In this document: positions 18,274-28,246 of the stretch, piece after piece
Numbering within the stretch: position 1 is the first letter of the stretch
How the letters are laid out: each line of letters starts with the position of its first letter
DNA from: an uncultured bacterium
GTDB taxonomy: Bacteria > Pseudomonadota > Gammaproteobacteria > Burkholderiales > Burkholderiaceae_E
Reading direction: 5' to 3'
Assembly: GCA_903907905.1 (NCBI GenBank)
Contig: CAIVPX010000127.1
Span: 45,514-109,513, forward strand
Length of the DNA: 64,000 bases
The notes under the pieces: model-generated
What the model was told of the DNA's origin: nothing
The model's database searches: none
The model's input: only the letters and a program-made list of their open reading frames with translations
Translations under genes and position numbers: made by a program

Positions 18274-18938
18274 TTGGCCCCCCCGCCAGCAAGACTGGGA
18301 GCCGCAGTCACGGCCCGGTCGATCGCAGCCAGCAAGGCGCCCATGCGCTCGGGTTGAGTCTTGAGCGAGGCCTGGTTGACGATGAGACGCGCGGAAATGG
18401 ACATGATCTCCTCGACCTCGACCAATCGGTTGGCACGCAAGGTGCCGCCGCTGCTCACGACATCGACGATCACATCGGCCAGCCCCACCAGGGGGGCCAG
18501 TTCCATCGAGCCGTACAGCTTGATCAGGTCGACATGCACGCCCTTTTCGGCGAAGTGCTGACGCGCGCAGTCGACATACTTGGTAGCGACCCGCATGCGG
18601 GCACCACGCCTTACCGCCTGTTCATAATCAAAGCCATCGCGGGCCGCCACGCAGAGCCGGCAGCGGGCAATGCCCAGATCGATGGGCTGGTACAAGCCCT
18701 CGGTGCCGCTTTCGAGCAGCACGTCACGACCCGCCACGCCCAGATCGGCCGCGCCGTAGCGCACGTAGGTGGGTACGTCACTCGCGCGGACGATGATCAG
18801 ACGCACCTCGGGGTCACCCGTCGGCACAATGAGCTTTCTAGACTCGGCCTCGATCGCATCCACGGAAATGCCTGCGGCGGCCAGCAGCGGCAGGGTCTCG
18901 TCGAAGATGCGCCCCTTTGACAGCGCGAGAGTGATCAC
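18270..18938 (-). CDS. hisG: ATP phosphoribosyltransferase, short (HisZ-dependent) form
   Basis: First, committed step of histidine synthesis: ATP plus PRPP to PR-ATP. 222 residues, the short form that lacks the C-terminal regulatory domain and normally needs HisZ; no hisZ is in this window. Motifs: [53 protein letters not shown], and the PRPP-binding [20 protein letters not shown] start at 18936-18938. First gene of the his operon, 62 nt after murA. Confidence 0.95.
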   Translation of the reverse strand: MITLALSKGRIFDETLPLLAAAGISVDAIEAESRKLIVPTGDPEVRLIIVRASDVPTYVRYGAADLGVAGRDVLLESGTEGLYQPIDLGIARCRLCVAARDGFDYEQAVRRGARMRVATKYVDCARQHFAEKGVHVDLIKLYGSMELAPLVGLADVIVDVVSSGGTLRANRLVEVEEIMSISARLIVNQASLKTQPERMGALLAAIDRAVTAAPSLAGGGAK

Positions 18939-19000
18939 GTCGATTTCCTGTTGAAAAGCGCGCGCCGCGCAAACCCGCCCACCGCACTGCGCACGATCGG

Positions 19001-20517
<1,517 letters not shown>

Positions 20518-20524
20518 TCCAACC

Positions 20525-21280
20525 TCACAGGCGAAGTTTGTAGCCGGTGGCAAGTTGCCGCAGCGCGATCGCGGCAACCACCAGCAGGGAACTGAGCACG
20601 ATCAGGAAACTGGTCTCGGGGGCCACATCCGAAACACCAAAAAATCCGTGGCGAAAACCGTCGACCATATAGAAAAACGGATTCAGGTGCGACAGCACCT
20701 GCCAGAACCCGGGCAGGGACTTGACCGAATAGAACACGCCCGCCAGAAAGGTGAGCGGCATGATGATGAAATTCTGGAAGGCCGCGATCTGGTCAAACTT
20801 TTCGGCCCAGACTCCTGCGATCAGACCCATTGTACCGAGGATGGCACTGCCAAGCAGCGCAAACGCCACGATCCAGAGTGGCTGGGCAAACGGCACTTGG
20901 GCGAACCAGACGGTGAACACGAATACGCCGAAGCCTACGGTCATGCCCCGCACCATCGAGGCCAACACGTAGGCCCCGTAGAGCTCCCAGTGTGAGAGCG
21001 GCGGCAGCAGCACGAAAACAATATTGCCGGTGACCTTGCTCTGGATGAGCGAGGACGAGGCATTGGCAAATGAATTCTGCAGCACCGACATCATGACCAG
21101 ACCAGGCACCAGAAAGGACGTATAGCCGATCTGTCCGAACACCTGTACGCGATCGCCGAGTGCCTGCGAGAAGATGAGCAGGTACAGCAAGGCCGTGAGA
21201 ATGGGGGCCGCGATGGTCTGCACGCTTACCTTGACGAAGCGCAGCAGCTCTTTTCTGAGCAGAGTGAGGAATCCGGTCAT
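20525..21280 (-). CDS. ABC-2 type transporter permease (YadH-like)
   Basis: Membrane subunit of an ABC exporter, 251 residues with about six hydrophobic segments; MTGFLTLLRKELLRFVKVSVQT at the N-terminus and VPGLVMMSVLQNSFANASSSL match the ABC-2/YadH family. Its ATP-binding partner is the next upstream gene, 20 nt away. The substrate is unknown; placement beside the Mla genes suggests a cell-envelope role, which is an inference. Confidence 0.9.
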   Translation of the reverse strand: MTGFLTLLRKELLRFVKVSVQTIAAPILTALLYLLIFSQALGDRVQVFGQIGYTSFLVPGLVMMSVLQNSFANASSSLIQSKVTGNIVFVLLPPLSHWELYGAYVLASMVRGMTVGFGVFVFTVWFAQVPFAQPLWIVAFALLGSAILGTMGLIAGVWAEKFDQIAAFQNFIIMPLTFLAGVFYSVKSLPGFWQVLSHLNPFFYMVDGFRHGFFGVSDVAPETSFLIVLSSLLVVAAIALRQLATGYKLRL

Positions 21281-21300
21281 GTCGATCTCTGCCCGGCCGC

Positions 21301-22209
21301 TCAGGCCGCCTCCTGCATCACCCGCATGAACACGTCCTCGAGGTCGGTGTGGAGAAGCTCCATTTCTTCGATCCGGCAGCCGGCCACACGCAGTGCGGCG
21401 AGGAGCGTCTCGACATCCTCGAAGCGATCAACGCGCAACGTGGTCAAGCCCGTGTCGCTATCCTCGGTGACGAGGTATTCACGCAGCGACTCGGGCAAGG
21501 GCGCCCCGGCCAGCCGCAACTGGAGCCGCCCGCCCGCGAAGCTGCGAAGCAGGGAGGTGGTGCGATCGAGCGCCACCACCGCGCCCGCCTTGAGCATGGC
21601 GATGCGCCCGCAGAGCTCCTGGGCCTCTTCGAGGTAATGCGTGGTGAGTACGATGGTGTGGCCATCGCGGTTGAGTCGGCGAATGAAGGCCCACAGCGTG
21701 CGCCGCAACTCGACATCGACACCGGCGGTAGGCTCGTCAAGCACGATGACAGGAGGGCGGTGAACCAGCGCCTGAGCCACCAGCACCCGCCGCTTCATGC
21801 CACCCGACAGCGCGCGCATGTTGGCGTCAGCCTTGCTCGTGAGATCAAGATTTTCGAGAACTTCGTCGATCCAGGCGTCGTTGTCGCGCACGCCGTAGTA
21901 GCCGGAGGTGAGCCGCAGGGTTTCGCGCACCGTGAAGAAGGGGTCAAAGACAAGCTCTTGCGGCACCACGCCCAGCTTGCGGCGAGCCGCCCGAAAATCG
22001 TCGACGACGTCATGGCCCATGACCGCCACGCTGCCCGAGGTGGCGCGCGACAGCCCCGCGATGATCGAAATGAGCGAGGTCTTGCCGGCGCCGTTGGGAC
22101 CCAGCAGACCGAAGAACTCGCCCTGTTCGATGGCCAGTGACACCCCGCGCAGCGCCTCGAAGCGGCCGTAGTGCTTGACGACCGCGCGCACGTCGATGGC
22201 AGGCGTCAT
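21301..22209 (-). CDS. ABC transporter ATP-binding protein (YadG-like)
   Basis: ATPase of the YadG/YadH-type exporter, 302 residues. Walker A GPNGAGKTSL, signature LSGGMKRRVLVAQAL, Walker B VIVLDEPTAGVD, and the switch His in LTTHYLEEAQ. The C-terminal about 80 residues form an extra domain typical of CcmA/YadG ATPases. It lies 69 nt downstream of mlaB. Confidence 0.93.
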   Translation of the reverse strand: MTPAIDVRAVVKHYGRFEALRGVSLAIEQGEFFGLLGPNGAGKTSLISIIAGLSRATSGSVAVMGHDVVDDFRAARRKLGVVPQELVFDPFFTVRETLRLTSGYYGVRDNDAWIDEVLENLDLTSKADANMRALSGGMKRRVLVAQALVHRPPVIVLDEPTAGVDVELRRTLWAFIRRLNRDGHTIVLTTHYLEEAQELCGRIAMLKAGAVVALDRTTSLLRSFAGGRLQLRLAGAPLPESLREYLVTEDSDTGLTTLRVDRFEDVETLLAALRVAGCRIEEMELLHTDLEDVFMRVMQEAA

Positions 22210-22278
22210 GGCTGCTTGGCCGATTGCGGCATGTAGCTGCGTAGCAGGCGCCAGGCGGCACGGCCCGCGAAGTGGCAG

Positions 22279-22554
22279 TCAGGGCGCATCGAAGACAAGA
22301 CCGTCAAGGCCATAGAGCGAGGCGAGCCTGCGCAATTTATCGGGGACCTTGAGAAACACCGGCTGCGCCTGGCCCTGCGCCGCACGTCGGGCGGCCAGCA
22401 GCACCGCCAGCGCGGTGGAATCGAACTCACTCAAGGCCCCCAGATCGATTCGGCGGCACCCCGCCGCCATCGCGGCGGTAAGCGCGGCCAGCACACCCAT
22501 GGCCTCGGGGTGTGTCAGCCGCGCGGGAAAGGCAAACACCTCGGCAACATTCAT
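22279..22554 (-). CDS. mlaB: STAS-domain protein MlaB
   Basis: Small cytoplasmic STAS protein (91 residues) that binds the MlaF ATPase and stabilises the MlaFEDB lipid transporter. The STAS core is seen as CRRIDLGALSEFDSTALAVL, with the conserved Ser-Thr pair, followed by LKVPDKLRRLASLYGLDGL. It is the last mla gene, 20 nt after mlaC. Confidence 0.88.
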   Translation of the reverse strand: MNVAEVFAFPARLTHPEAMGVLAALTAAMAAGCRRIDLGALSEFDSTALAVLLAARRAAQGQAQPVFLKVPDKLRRLASLYGLDGLVFDAP

Positions 22555-22574
22555 GAAATTGGCTCTCGTGCGCT

Positions 22575-23297
22575 TCAGCTACGCGGCGCGCTAGCGTCAA
22601 ACTGACGGTTTTTTTCAGACAGGCTGCGGATCAGGCCATCGATACCCTTGGCGGCGATTTCCTGGCCGAACTGCTCACGATAGGTTTGGACGATCCAGAT
22701 ACCCAGCACATTCACGTCATAGATTTTCCAGCCGTTGCCCGACTTCTCGAGCCGGTAGTCGAGCTGGATCGGATCGCCCCGGGTGCCGACGATTTCGCTG
22801 CGCACGACGACTTCATCGGCCGAGGCATCGCCCCGGAAGGGCCGCACCTTCACCTGCTTGTCGCTCACCTGCGTGAGCGCGCCCGAATAGGTGCGCAGCA
22901 GCAGGGCCCGGAATTCGACGATCAGCTGCTTTTGCTGCTCGGCGCTGGCCTGGCGCCAGGCCCGGCCCATCGATAGCGCGGTCATGCGCTCGAAGTTGAC
23001 GTTCGGCATGATCGCGGCATCAACGAAGCTGGCCACACGCTGAAAGTCGCCCGACTGAATGGCCTTGTCATTCTTGATGCGCGTCAGCACGTCGTTGCTG
23101 AGCGCGTCGATGAATTTGTCGGGCGCGCTCGCCTGTGCCACCGCCAACCCCGACCAGATGGCACCACCGCAACCCAGCAATGCCCCGGTCAGCATGGGCG
23201 AGCCAGCCAGCAGCGAGGCGCTCAGCGCAAGCCCTGCACCGAGCGGGCCCAGCGCCCGTGCGGCCAGGCCGCTGAAGGGATTTCGAAGATTTCTCAT
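22575..23297 (-). CDS. mlaC: Periplasmic phospholipid-binding protein MlaC
   Basis: Ferries phospholipids between the outer-membrane MlaA complex and inner-membrane MlaFEDB. 240 residues including an N-terminal hydrophobic export segment. Family features: LIVEFRALLLRTYSGALTQ, PIQLDYRLEKSGNGWKIYDV and LGIWIVQTYREQFGQEIAAK. Directly after mlaA with a 5-nt gap. Confidence 0.94.
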   Translation of the reverse strand: MRNLRNPFSGLAARALGPLGAGLALSASLLAGSPMLTGALLGCGGAIWSGLAVAQASAPDKFIDALSNDVLTRIKNDKAIQSGDFQRVASFVDAAIMPNVNFERMTALSMGRAWRQASAEQQKQLIVEFRALLLRTYSGALTQVSDKQVKVRPFRGDASADEVVVRSEIVGTRGDPIQLDYRLEKSGNGWKIYDVNVLGIWIVQTYREQFGQEIAAKGIDGLIRSLSEKNRQFDASAPRS

Positions 23298-23302
23298 GGC
23301 AG

Positions 23303-24085
23303 TTACTCAGAGGGTTCCGGCGGGTTGCCGTCGTAGACCAGGTGTTGTCGCCGCTGCAGGTAGGCATTTCGAAAGAAGGTGTAGCGGTCAAGCATGGCGC
23401 CTTCGGCGAGCCGATCCATCGGCAGCAGCGCGGCACGCAGGTCGACGATTCGCACGGCCGTAAACGCGGCAAACTCGCCGCCGTCCGCAATGCGACGGGA
23501 AGGGTCCAAAGCGATATCGACCACGCGCCCCCCCGCGTCCCGAAGGCTGGAGGGCCCCAGCAGCGGCAGTACCAAATAAGGGCCCGACGGCATCCCCCAC
23601 ACCCCCAGTGTCTGACCCAGGTCTTCGTTGTTGCGCCGCAGCCCCAGTTCGGAAGCGATATCGCCCAGCCCGAAACAGAGGACCGTATTGAGCGCAAAGC
23701 GGCCAAAGTCGGACATCGCGTCAAGCGGCTTGCCCTGCAGGAGATTGTTCACGCCAATCCAGGGATCGGAAAGATTGGAGAAGAAATTGCCGAGCACCAG
23801 CCGAAAGAGCTCAGGCATGGTGTCCGTGTAGGCGCGAGCCGCAGGCTTGATGACGGCCTTGTCGAGCGATTCATTGAAGCTGAAGACGGCGCGGTTGAAG
23901 GATTCGAAAGGGTCGGCGGCCGGTGCGGCCAGTGCAGGCCGTGCCGCAAGCAGACCCAGCACAGTCAGCAGCGCGGCCATCAGACCTGCGACCGAACGCC
24001 GCGAGGCGCCCCAGCGCCCGCCGGCGCGCGCACCCGGCACCGGACACTGGCCGGGCATGCGCTTGAGCACCCGCTCACGCCTCAT
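23303..24085 (-). CDS. mlaA: Outer-membrane lipoprotein-like phospholipid transporter MlaA (VacJ)
   Basis: Removes phospholipids from the outer leaflet of the outer membrane. 260 residues. Core motifs: DPFESFNRAVFSFNESLDKA, NFFSNLSDPWIGVNNLLQGK, LGLRRNNEDLGQTLGVWGMP and YLVLPLLGPSSLRDAGG. The N-terminus has a long basic leader and a hydrophobic export segment ending ARPALA; no lipobox Cys is seen there, which is unusual for a family that is normally lipidated. Starts within the end of mlaD (4-nt overlap). Placement inside the mla operon is normal for betaproteobacteria. Confidence 0.93.
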   Translation of the reverse strand: MRRERVLKRMPGQCPVPGARAGGRWGASRRSVAGLMAALLTVLGLLAARPALAAPAADPFESFNRAVFSFNESLDKAVIKPAARAYTDTMPELFRLVLGNFFSNLSDPWIGVNNLLQGKPLDAMSDFGRFALNTVLCFGLGDIASELGLRRNNEDLGQTLGVWGMPSGPYLVLPLLGPSSLRDAGGRVVDIALDPSRRIADGGEFAAFTAVRIVDLRAALLPMDRLAEGAMLDRYTFFRNAYLQRRQHLVYDGNPPEPSE

Positions 24086-24552
24086 TTGCGCTCTCCCTCG
24101 GCGGCGCGGTTGTAGAGCATCTGACCGATGATGTTTTCGAGCACCACCGCCGACTGCGTCATGGTGAGCGTGCCACCGGCCTCGAGCATGGCCGTGTCGC
24201 CACCCGCCTCCAGGCCGATGTACTGCTCGCCGAGCAGACCAGCGGTGAGAATCTTGGCCGAGGTGTCCTTCGGGAAGCGATAGCGCGTGTCGAGTTCGAG
24301 CCGCACCACCGCCTGATACGTTTTGTCGTCGAGTCCCACCGACACCACCCGCCCTACCACCACGCCCGAACTGCGGACCGCTGCGCGGGGCTTGAGGCCG
24401 CCGATGTTGTCGAACCGCGCCACGGCGGAATAGGTGTCGCGCAGTCCCATGCTGCTGCTCATGTTGCCGGCACGTAGCGCCAGAAATACCAGGGCGCCAA
24501 AGCCCAGCAACACGAAGAGCCCCACCAGTACGTCTACACCTTTGCGATTCAT
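24082..24552 (-). CDS. mlaD: MCE-domain lipid-binding subunit MlaD
   Basis: Inner-membrane-anchored hexameric MCE ring of the MlaFEDB complex. 156 residues: one N-terminal helix (VDVLVGLFVLLGFGALVFLAL), then the MCE domain with FDNIGGLKPRAAVRSSGVVV, AKILTAGLLGEQYIGL and a C-terminal helix around LENIIGQMLYN. Between mlaE and mlaA. Confidence 0.95.
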   Translation of the reverse strand: MNRKGVDVLVGLFVLLGFGALVFLALRAGNMSSSMGLRDTYSAVARFDNIGGLKPRAAVRSSGVVVGRVVSVGLDDKTYQAVVRLELDTRYRFPKDTSAKILTAGLLGEQYIGLEAGGDTAMLEAGGTLTMTQSAVVLENIIGQMLYNRAAEGERK

Positions 24553-24571
24553 CGCGGTCTCCTGCCTGCGT

Positions 24572-25360
24572 TCAGTGAGTGCTGAACATCAGAGCGGTCA
24601 GAATGAAGTCAAGCGCCAGAATGGCGAGTGAGGCCACGACCACCGTGGTGGTGGTGGCCCGCGACACCCCTTCGGGGGTCGCCTCGGCGTGATAGCCGAC
24701 ATGCAGCGCCACGAAGGCGACGGTAAAGCCAAACACCACGCTCTTGACCACGCCGTTGCCAATGTCCCGGATCCAGTCAACGCCCCCCTGCATCTGCGAC
24801 CAGAAGGCGCCTGCATCGACGCCGATCATTTCGACGCCAACCACATAACCGCCCAGCACACCCAGCGCAGAGAAGAGCGCCGCCAGCAGCGGCATGCACA
24901 CCACCGCCGCCACGAATCGGGGTGCCAAGACCCGGGCCACCGGGTCGACCGCCATCATTTCCATGGCATCAATCTGCTCGCCCGCCTTCATCAGCCCCAC
25001 CTCGGCTGTGAGCGAGGTGCCGGCGCGGCCGGCAAAGAGCAGGGCCGTGACCACGGGACCCAACTCGCGAACCAGCGACAGCGTGACCAGCAGGCCCAAC
25101 GCTTCTTCGGAGCCGTAGCGGCGCAAGGTGTAGTACCCCTGAAGCCCGAGCACGAAACCGATCAGCAGGCCAGACACCAGAATGATCGAGAGCGAGTAAT
25201 TGCCGATGAAATGGATCTGGTCGATGATGAGGCGAGGCCGCCGCAGCGCTGCGACGCCGAGCAGACAGAGCCGCAGGAAAAACCGCGCGGCATAACCTGC
25301 ATGTGCCAACCTGTCGCCCAACCAGCGAACGGGATCGGCAAAAGAGAAGCCCGGCTTCAT
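24572..25360 (-). CDS. mlaE: Lipid ABC transporter permease MlaE
   Basis: Permease subunit of the Mla transporter, 262 residues with about five membrane helices. Family motifs: RELGPVVTALLFAGRAGTSL, EVGLMKAGEQIDAMEMMAVD and APRFVAAVVCMPLLAAL. The ATG overlaps the mlaF stop by 4 nt. Confidence 0.96.
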   Translation of the reverse strand: MKPGFSFADPVRWLGDRLAHAGYAARFFLRLCLLGVAALRRPRLIIDQIHFIGNYSLSIILVSGLLIGFVLGLQGYYTLRRYGSEEALGLLVTLSLVRELGPVVTALLFAGRAGTSLTAEVGLMKAGEQIDAMEMMAVDPVARVLAPRFVAAVVCMPLLAALFSALGVLGGYVVGVEMIGVDAGAFWSQMQGGVDWIRDIGNGVVKSVVFGFTVAFVALHVGYHAEATPEGVSRATTTTVVVASLAILALDFILTALMFSTH

Positions 25361-26196
25361 CGGGGAAAACCCAGGTCTTCGGCCAGTGTGCGCTGGCTGG
25401 CATGATGAAAGGCCACCGGCCCGTCGATGTCGCCATCGAGAAACTGCCGGACATTGGGATCCTGGGAGTCGCGCATGTCCTGCGGCACGCCGTGAGCGGC
25501 AATGCGTCCCTGGGCCAGCAGGTAGACATAGTCGGCGATCGCGAAGGTGTCCTTGATGTCGTGCGACACCAGGATGGAGGCACAGCCCAGGGTGTCGGTG
25601 AGGCGTCGGATCAACTGGGCGACCGTTGAAAGCGAGATCGGATCAAGGCCCGCAAAGGGCTCGTCGTACATGATGAGCGGGGGGTCCAGCGCGATGGCAC
25701 GCGCCAGTGCCACCCGCCGCGCCATGCCGCCCGAGAGCTGGCTGGTGCGGTAGTGAGAAACACCCCGCAGGCCCACGGCATTGAGTTTGAGCAGCACCAG
25801 GTCACGAATGAGGTCGTCCGACAGTTGGGTGTGCTCGCGCAACGGAAACGCCACGTTGTCGAAGACGCTCAGGTCTGTGAACAGGGCGCCGAACTGATAG
25901 AGCATGCCCATGCGCCGGCGCACGGCGTAAAGCCCGTCGCGATCAAGCGAGGCAAGCTCCTGCCCGTCGAAGCAGACGCTGCCGCGCTGCGCTCGAAGCA
26001 GGCCGCCGATCAGGCGAAGGATGGTCGTCTTGCCCGAACCCGAGCCCCCCACGAGCGCAACGATGCTGCCCGGCCGAACACTCAGGCTGACATCATCGAG
26101 AATGAGACGCTCGCGGTAACCGAAGCGGACACCGTCGAGTGAAAGGAGCGTATCGGGCAAGACTGCTCTGCCACATTGGGAAGGAAAGCCGGTCAT
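25357..26196 (-). CDS. mlaF: Lipid ABC transporter ATP-binding protein MlaF
   Basis: ATPase of the Mla system, 279 residues. Walker A VGGSGSGKTTILRLIGG, signature LSGGMARRVALARAI, Walker B LIMYDEPFAGLDPIS, switch LVSHDIKDTF. The first about 15 residues are atypical, so a start a few codons downstream is possible. First gene of mlaFEDACB; 40 nt downstream of the Kef-type antiporter on the same strand. Confidence 0.95.
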   Translation of the reverse strand: MTGFPSQCGRAVLPDTLLSLDGVRFGYRERLILDDVSLSVRPGSIVALVGGSGSGKTTILRLIGGLLRAQRGSVCFDGQELASLDRDGLYAVRRRMGMLYQFGALFTDLSVFDNVAFPLREHTQLSDDLIRDLVLLKLNAVGLRGVSHYRTSQLSGGMARRVALARAIALDPPLIMYDEPFAGLDPISLSTVAQLIRRLTDTLGCASILVSHDIKDTFAIADYVYLLAQGRIAAHGVPQDMRDSQDPNVRQFLDGDIDGPVAFHHASQRTLAEDLGFPR

Positions 26197-26236
26197 TTTA
26201 GCGCGGATCAGTCTCCCTGCCCCGGCCGCCGGGTTA

Positions 26237-28234
26237 TTACACGCTGACGTTCAGCCGCTCGCCAGCGCTGAGGATGAGGTCCCGCCGCCCCGACAATACC
26301 AGCACATCGCCGGCAGCGAGCACCAGCGTACCGGGCGGCTCGATCATGCGCTCGCGCCCACGAACCAGCGCGCTGACGCGAACGCCGCCGACGGCGACTT
26401 CGGCGATCGACCGACCGACGCCAGCGGCCTGAGGCAGAACCGGAACGGCATGCAGGTGGAGGGGGTCTTCCTCGATGCTCTCGCGATCACGGTCATCGGC
26501 GCCGTGAAAAAACCCCTGCAGCAGCACATAGCGGCCATTGCGGATGCGCTGAACCCGACGCCGCACCCTCGACAAGGGCACCCCCGCCAGCGCCATGGCG
26601 TGCGAGGCGATCATCAGGCTGCCCTCGGCGACATCGTGGACCACCTCGGTGGCACCTGCCTCACGCAAGCGGTCAATGTCGGCATCACTGCCAGTACGCA
26701 CCAGCACCGGTAGCTGCGGGGCCAGCTGCTTGACCTGGTGCAGCAGCTTGAGCGCCTGCGGCAGATCATCAAAGGTGACCGCCAGTGCGCGAGCACGGTG
26801 AATGCCCGCGGCGAGAAGGGTCGACGTCCGGCAAGCGTCGCCATACACCACCGGCTCGGCAGCACCAGCCGCCTCTCGTACCCGATCGGGGTCGGTATCG
26901 AGCGCAATGAAGCTCACCTTCTCGGCCTCGAGCACATGACCCAGCCCCTGACCACAGCGACCAAAGCCACAGATGATGACGTGGCCGCTGCGCGCAATCG
27001 TGTGGCTCGCCAGCTGCTGCAGTTGCAGTGAGCGCATCATCCACTCGTGCCCCGAGACCCGCAAGGCGAGGCGATCGGCCTGGGCGATCAGGAATGGGCT
27101 GACCAACAGCGACAGCAAGATGGCCGCAAGCAGCGGCTGTAGCGCCCCGCCTTGCGCAAGACCGCCCGCGGTGGCCTGCGACAACAGGACGAAGGCAAAC
27201 TCGCCACTCTGCGCGAGCCAAATTGCGCAGCGAATCGCCACGCCCGCACTCGCCCCGGACAGTCGCACGATCGCCGCCACTGCGGCCACCTTGAAGACCA
27301 GTACGACGCCCAGAATAAGCAGCACCTGCCGCCAGTTCGCCATCAGCTCTGGAACTTCGAGCTTGGCGCCGACCGTGACGAAAAAGAGTCCGAGCAGCAC
27401 ATCCCGGAAGGGTTTGATGTCTTCCTCGACCTGATGCCGAAATTCGGTCTCAGCAATCAGCATGCCCGCCACGAAGGCGCCGAGCTCCATGGAGAGGCCC
27501 ACCTGGCTCGTCAGCCACGCAAAAAATAAGGTGGCCAGCAGCACATTGAGGGTGAACAACTCATGCGAGCGGCTGCGCACCACCGTGCCGAACCAGCGCT
27601 GCATCAGCACCGGACCGAAGCGCAGCAGCAGGATCAGCAGCAACGCGGCCTTGGCCATGGCAAACCCCAGCGCCGGGACAAGGCCATCAGTCCCCGACGA
27701 GAGCGCCGGGATGACGATCAGGAGTGGAATGACCGCCAGGTCCTGAAACAGCAAGACGCCGAAGATTCGGCGGCCATGTTCGGATTCGAACTCCCGCTTT
27801 TCCACCAGCAACTTGGTGACCAGGGCCGTCGATGACATGGCGATCGCAGCGCCTGCAACGATCGCCAACCGCCAATCGAGGCCCGGCATCAGCCACTGCC
27901 CCCAGGCGCTGGGAAGCCACAGCAGCACGGCCGTCACAGGCAGCAGCGTGGCGAGCAACTGGGCCGCGCCCAGCCCGAACACGAAATGCCGCAGCGACTG
28001 CAGCTTGGCGAAGTTGAACTCGAGCCCGAGCGAAAACATGAGAAACACGACGCCGAGTTCCGCGGCCGCCTGCAGCACGCCGCCGTCGGCAGCAAGGCTG
28101 GACGCGTAGGGGCCCAGGAGTACACCGACCGCCAGATAAGCGACCAATGGCGGCACGCCATAACGCCTGAGCGCCACCGCGATGAGGGTCGCGGCCAGGA
28201 TCAGGATCAGGGCCAGCTCGAGCCCGCTCAGCAT
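26237..28234 (-). CDS. Monovalent cation:proton antiporter-2, KefB/KefC family
   Basis: Potassium-efflux/proton antiporter of the CPA2 family, 665 residues. About 12 membrane helices (residues 1-380) include VFLMFSLGLEFNFAKLQSL and FGVLLFQDLAVIPLLIVIP. A Rossmann RCK/TrkA-N domain follows (IICGFGRCGQGLGHVLE, about 418-435), and a C-terminal TrkA-C-like domain (SALVRGRERM, then GDVLVLSGRRD) ends the protein. The RCK domain implies gating by NAD(H) or a related ligand. Its start is 12 nt from the divergent kdsD start. Confidence 0.93.
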   Translation of the reverse strand: MLSGLELALILILAATLIAVALRRYGVPPLVAYLAVGVLLGPYASSLAADGGVLQAAAELGVVFLMFSLGLEFNFAKLQSLRHFVFGLGAAQLLATLLPVTAVLLWLPSAWGQWLMPGLDWRLAIVAGAAIAMSSTALVTKLLVEKREFESEHGRRIFGVLLFQDLAVIPLLIVIPALSSGTDGLVPALGFAMAKAALLLILLLRFGPVLMQRWFGTVVRSRSHELFTLNVLLATLFFAWLTSQVGLSMELGAFVAGMLIAETEFRHQVEEDIKPFRDVLLGLFFVTVGAKLEVPELMANWRQVLLILGVVLVFKVAAVAAIVRLSGASAGVAIRCAIWLAQSGEFAFVLLSQATAGGLAQGGALQPLLAAILLSLLVSPFLIAQADRLALRVSGHEWMMRSLQLQQLASHTIARSGHVIICGFGRCGQGLGHVLEAEKVSFIALDTDPDRVREAAGAAEPVVYGDACRTSTLLAAGIHRARALAVTFDDLPQALKLLHQVKQLAPQLPVLVRTGSDADIDRLREAGATEVVHDVAEGSLMIASHAMALAGVPLSRVRRRVQRIRNGRYVLLQGFFHGADDRDRESIEEDPLHLHAVPVLPQAAGVGRSIAEVAVGGVRVSALVRGRERMIEPPGTLVLAAGDVLVLSGRRDLILSAGERLNVSV

Positions 28235-28239
28235 ATACT
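28234..28239 (+). promoter_or_regulatory. Possible -10 box for kdsD
   Basis: TATACT ends 8 nt before the kdsD GTG, so a transcript from it would start at or next to the start codon and be leaderless. No good -35 is seen 16-18 nt upstream. The same 11-base string around it recurs at 33573, in the better ptsN promoter. Confidence 0.3.
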
Positions 28240-28246
28240 CGCCCCG

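Noticed and set aside
17167..18357. 396-codon plus-strand frame opposite hisD
   Set aside because: Shadow of the HisD half of hisDC; rich in His/Gly/Asp without domain signal and without a ribosome-binding site.
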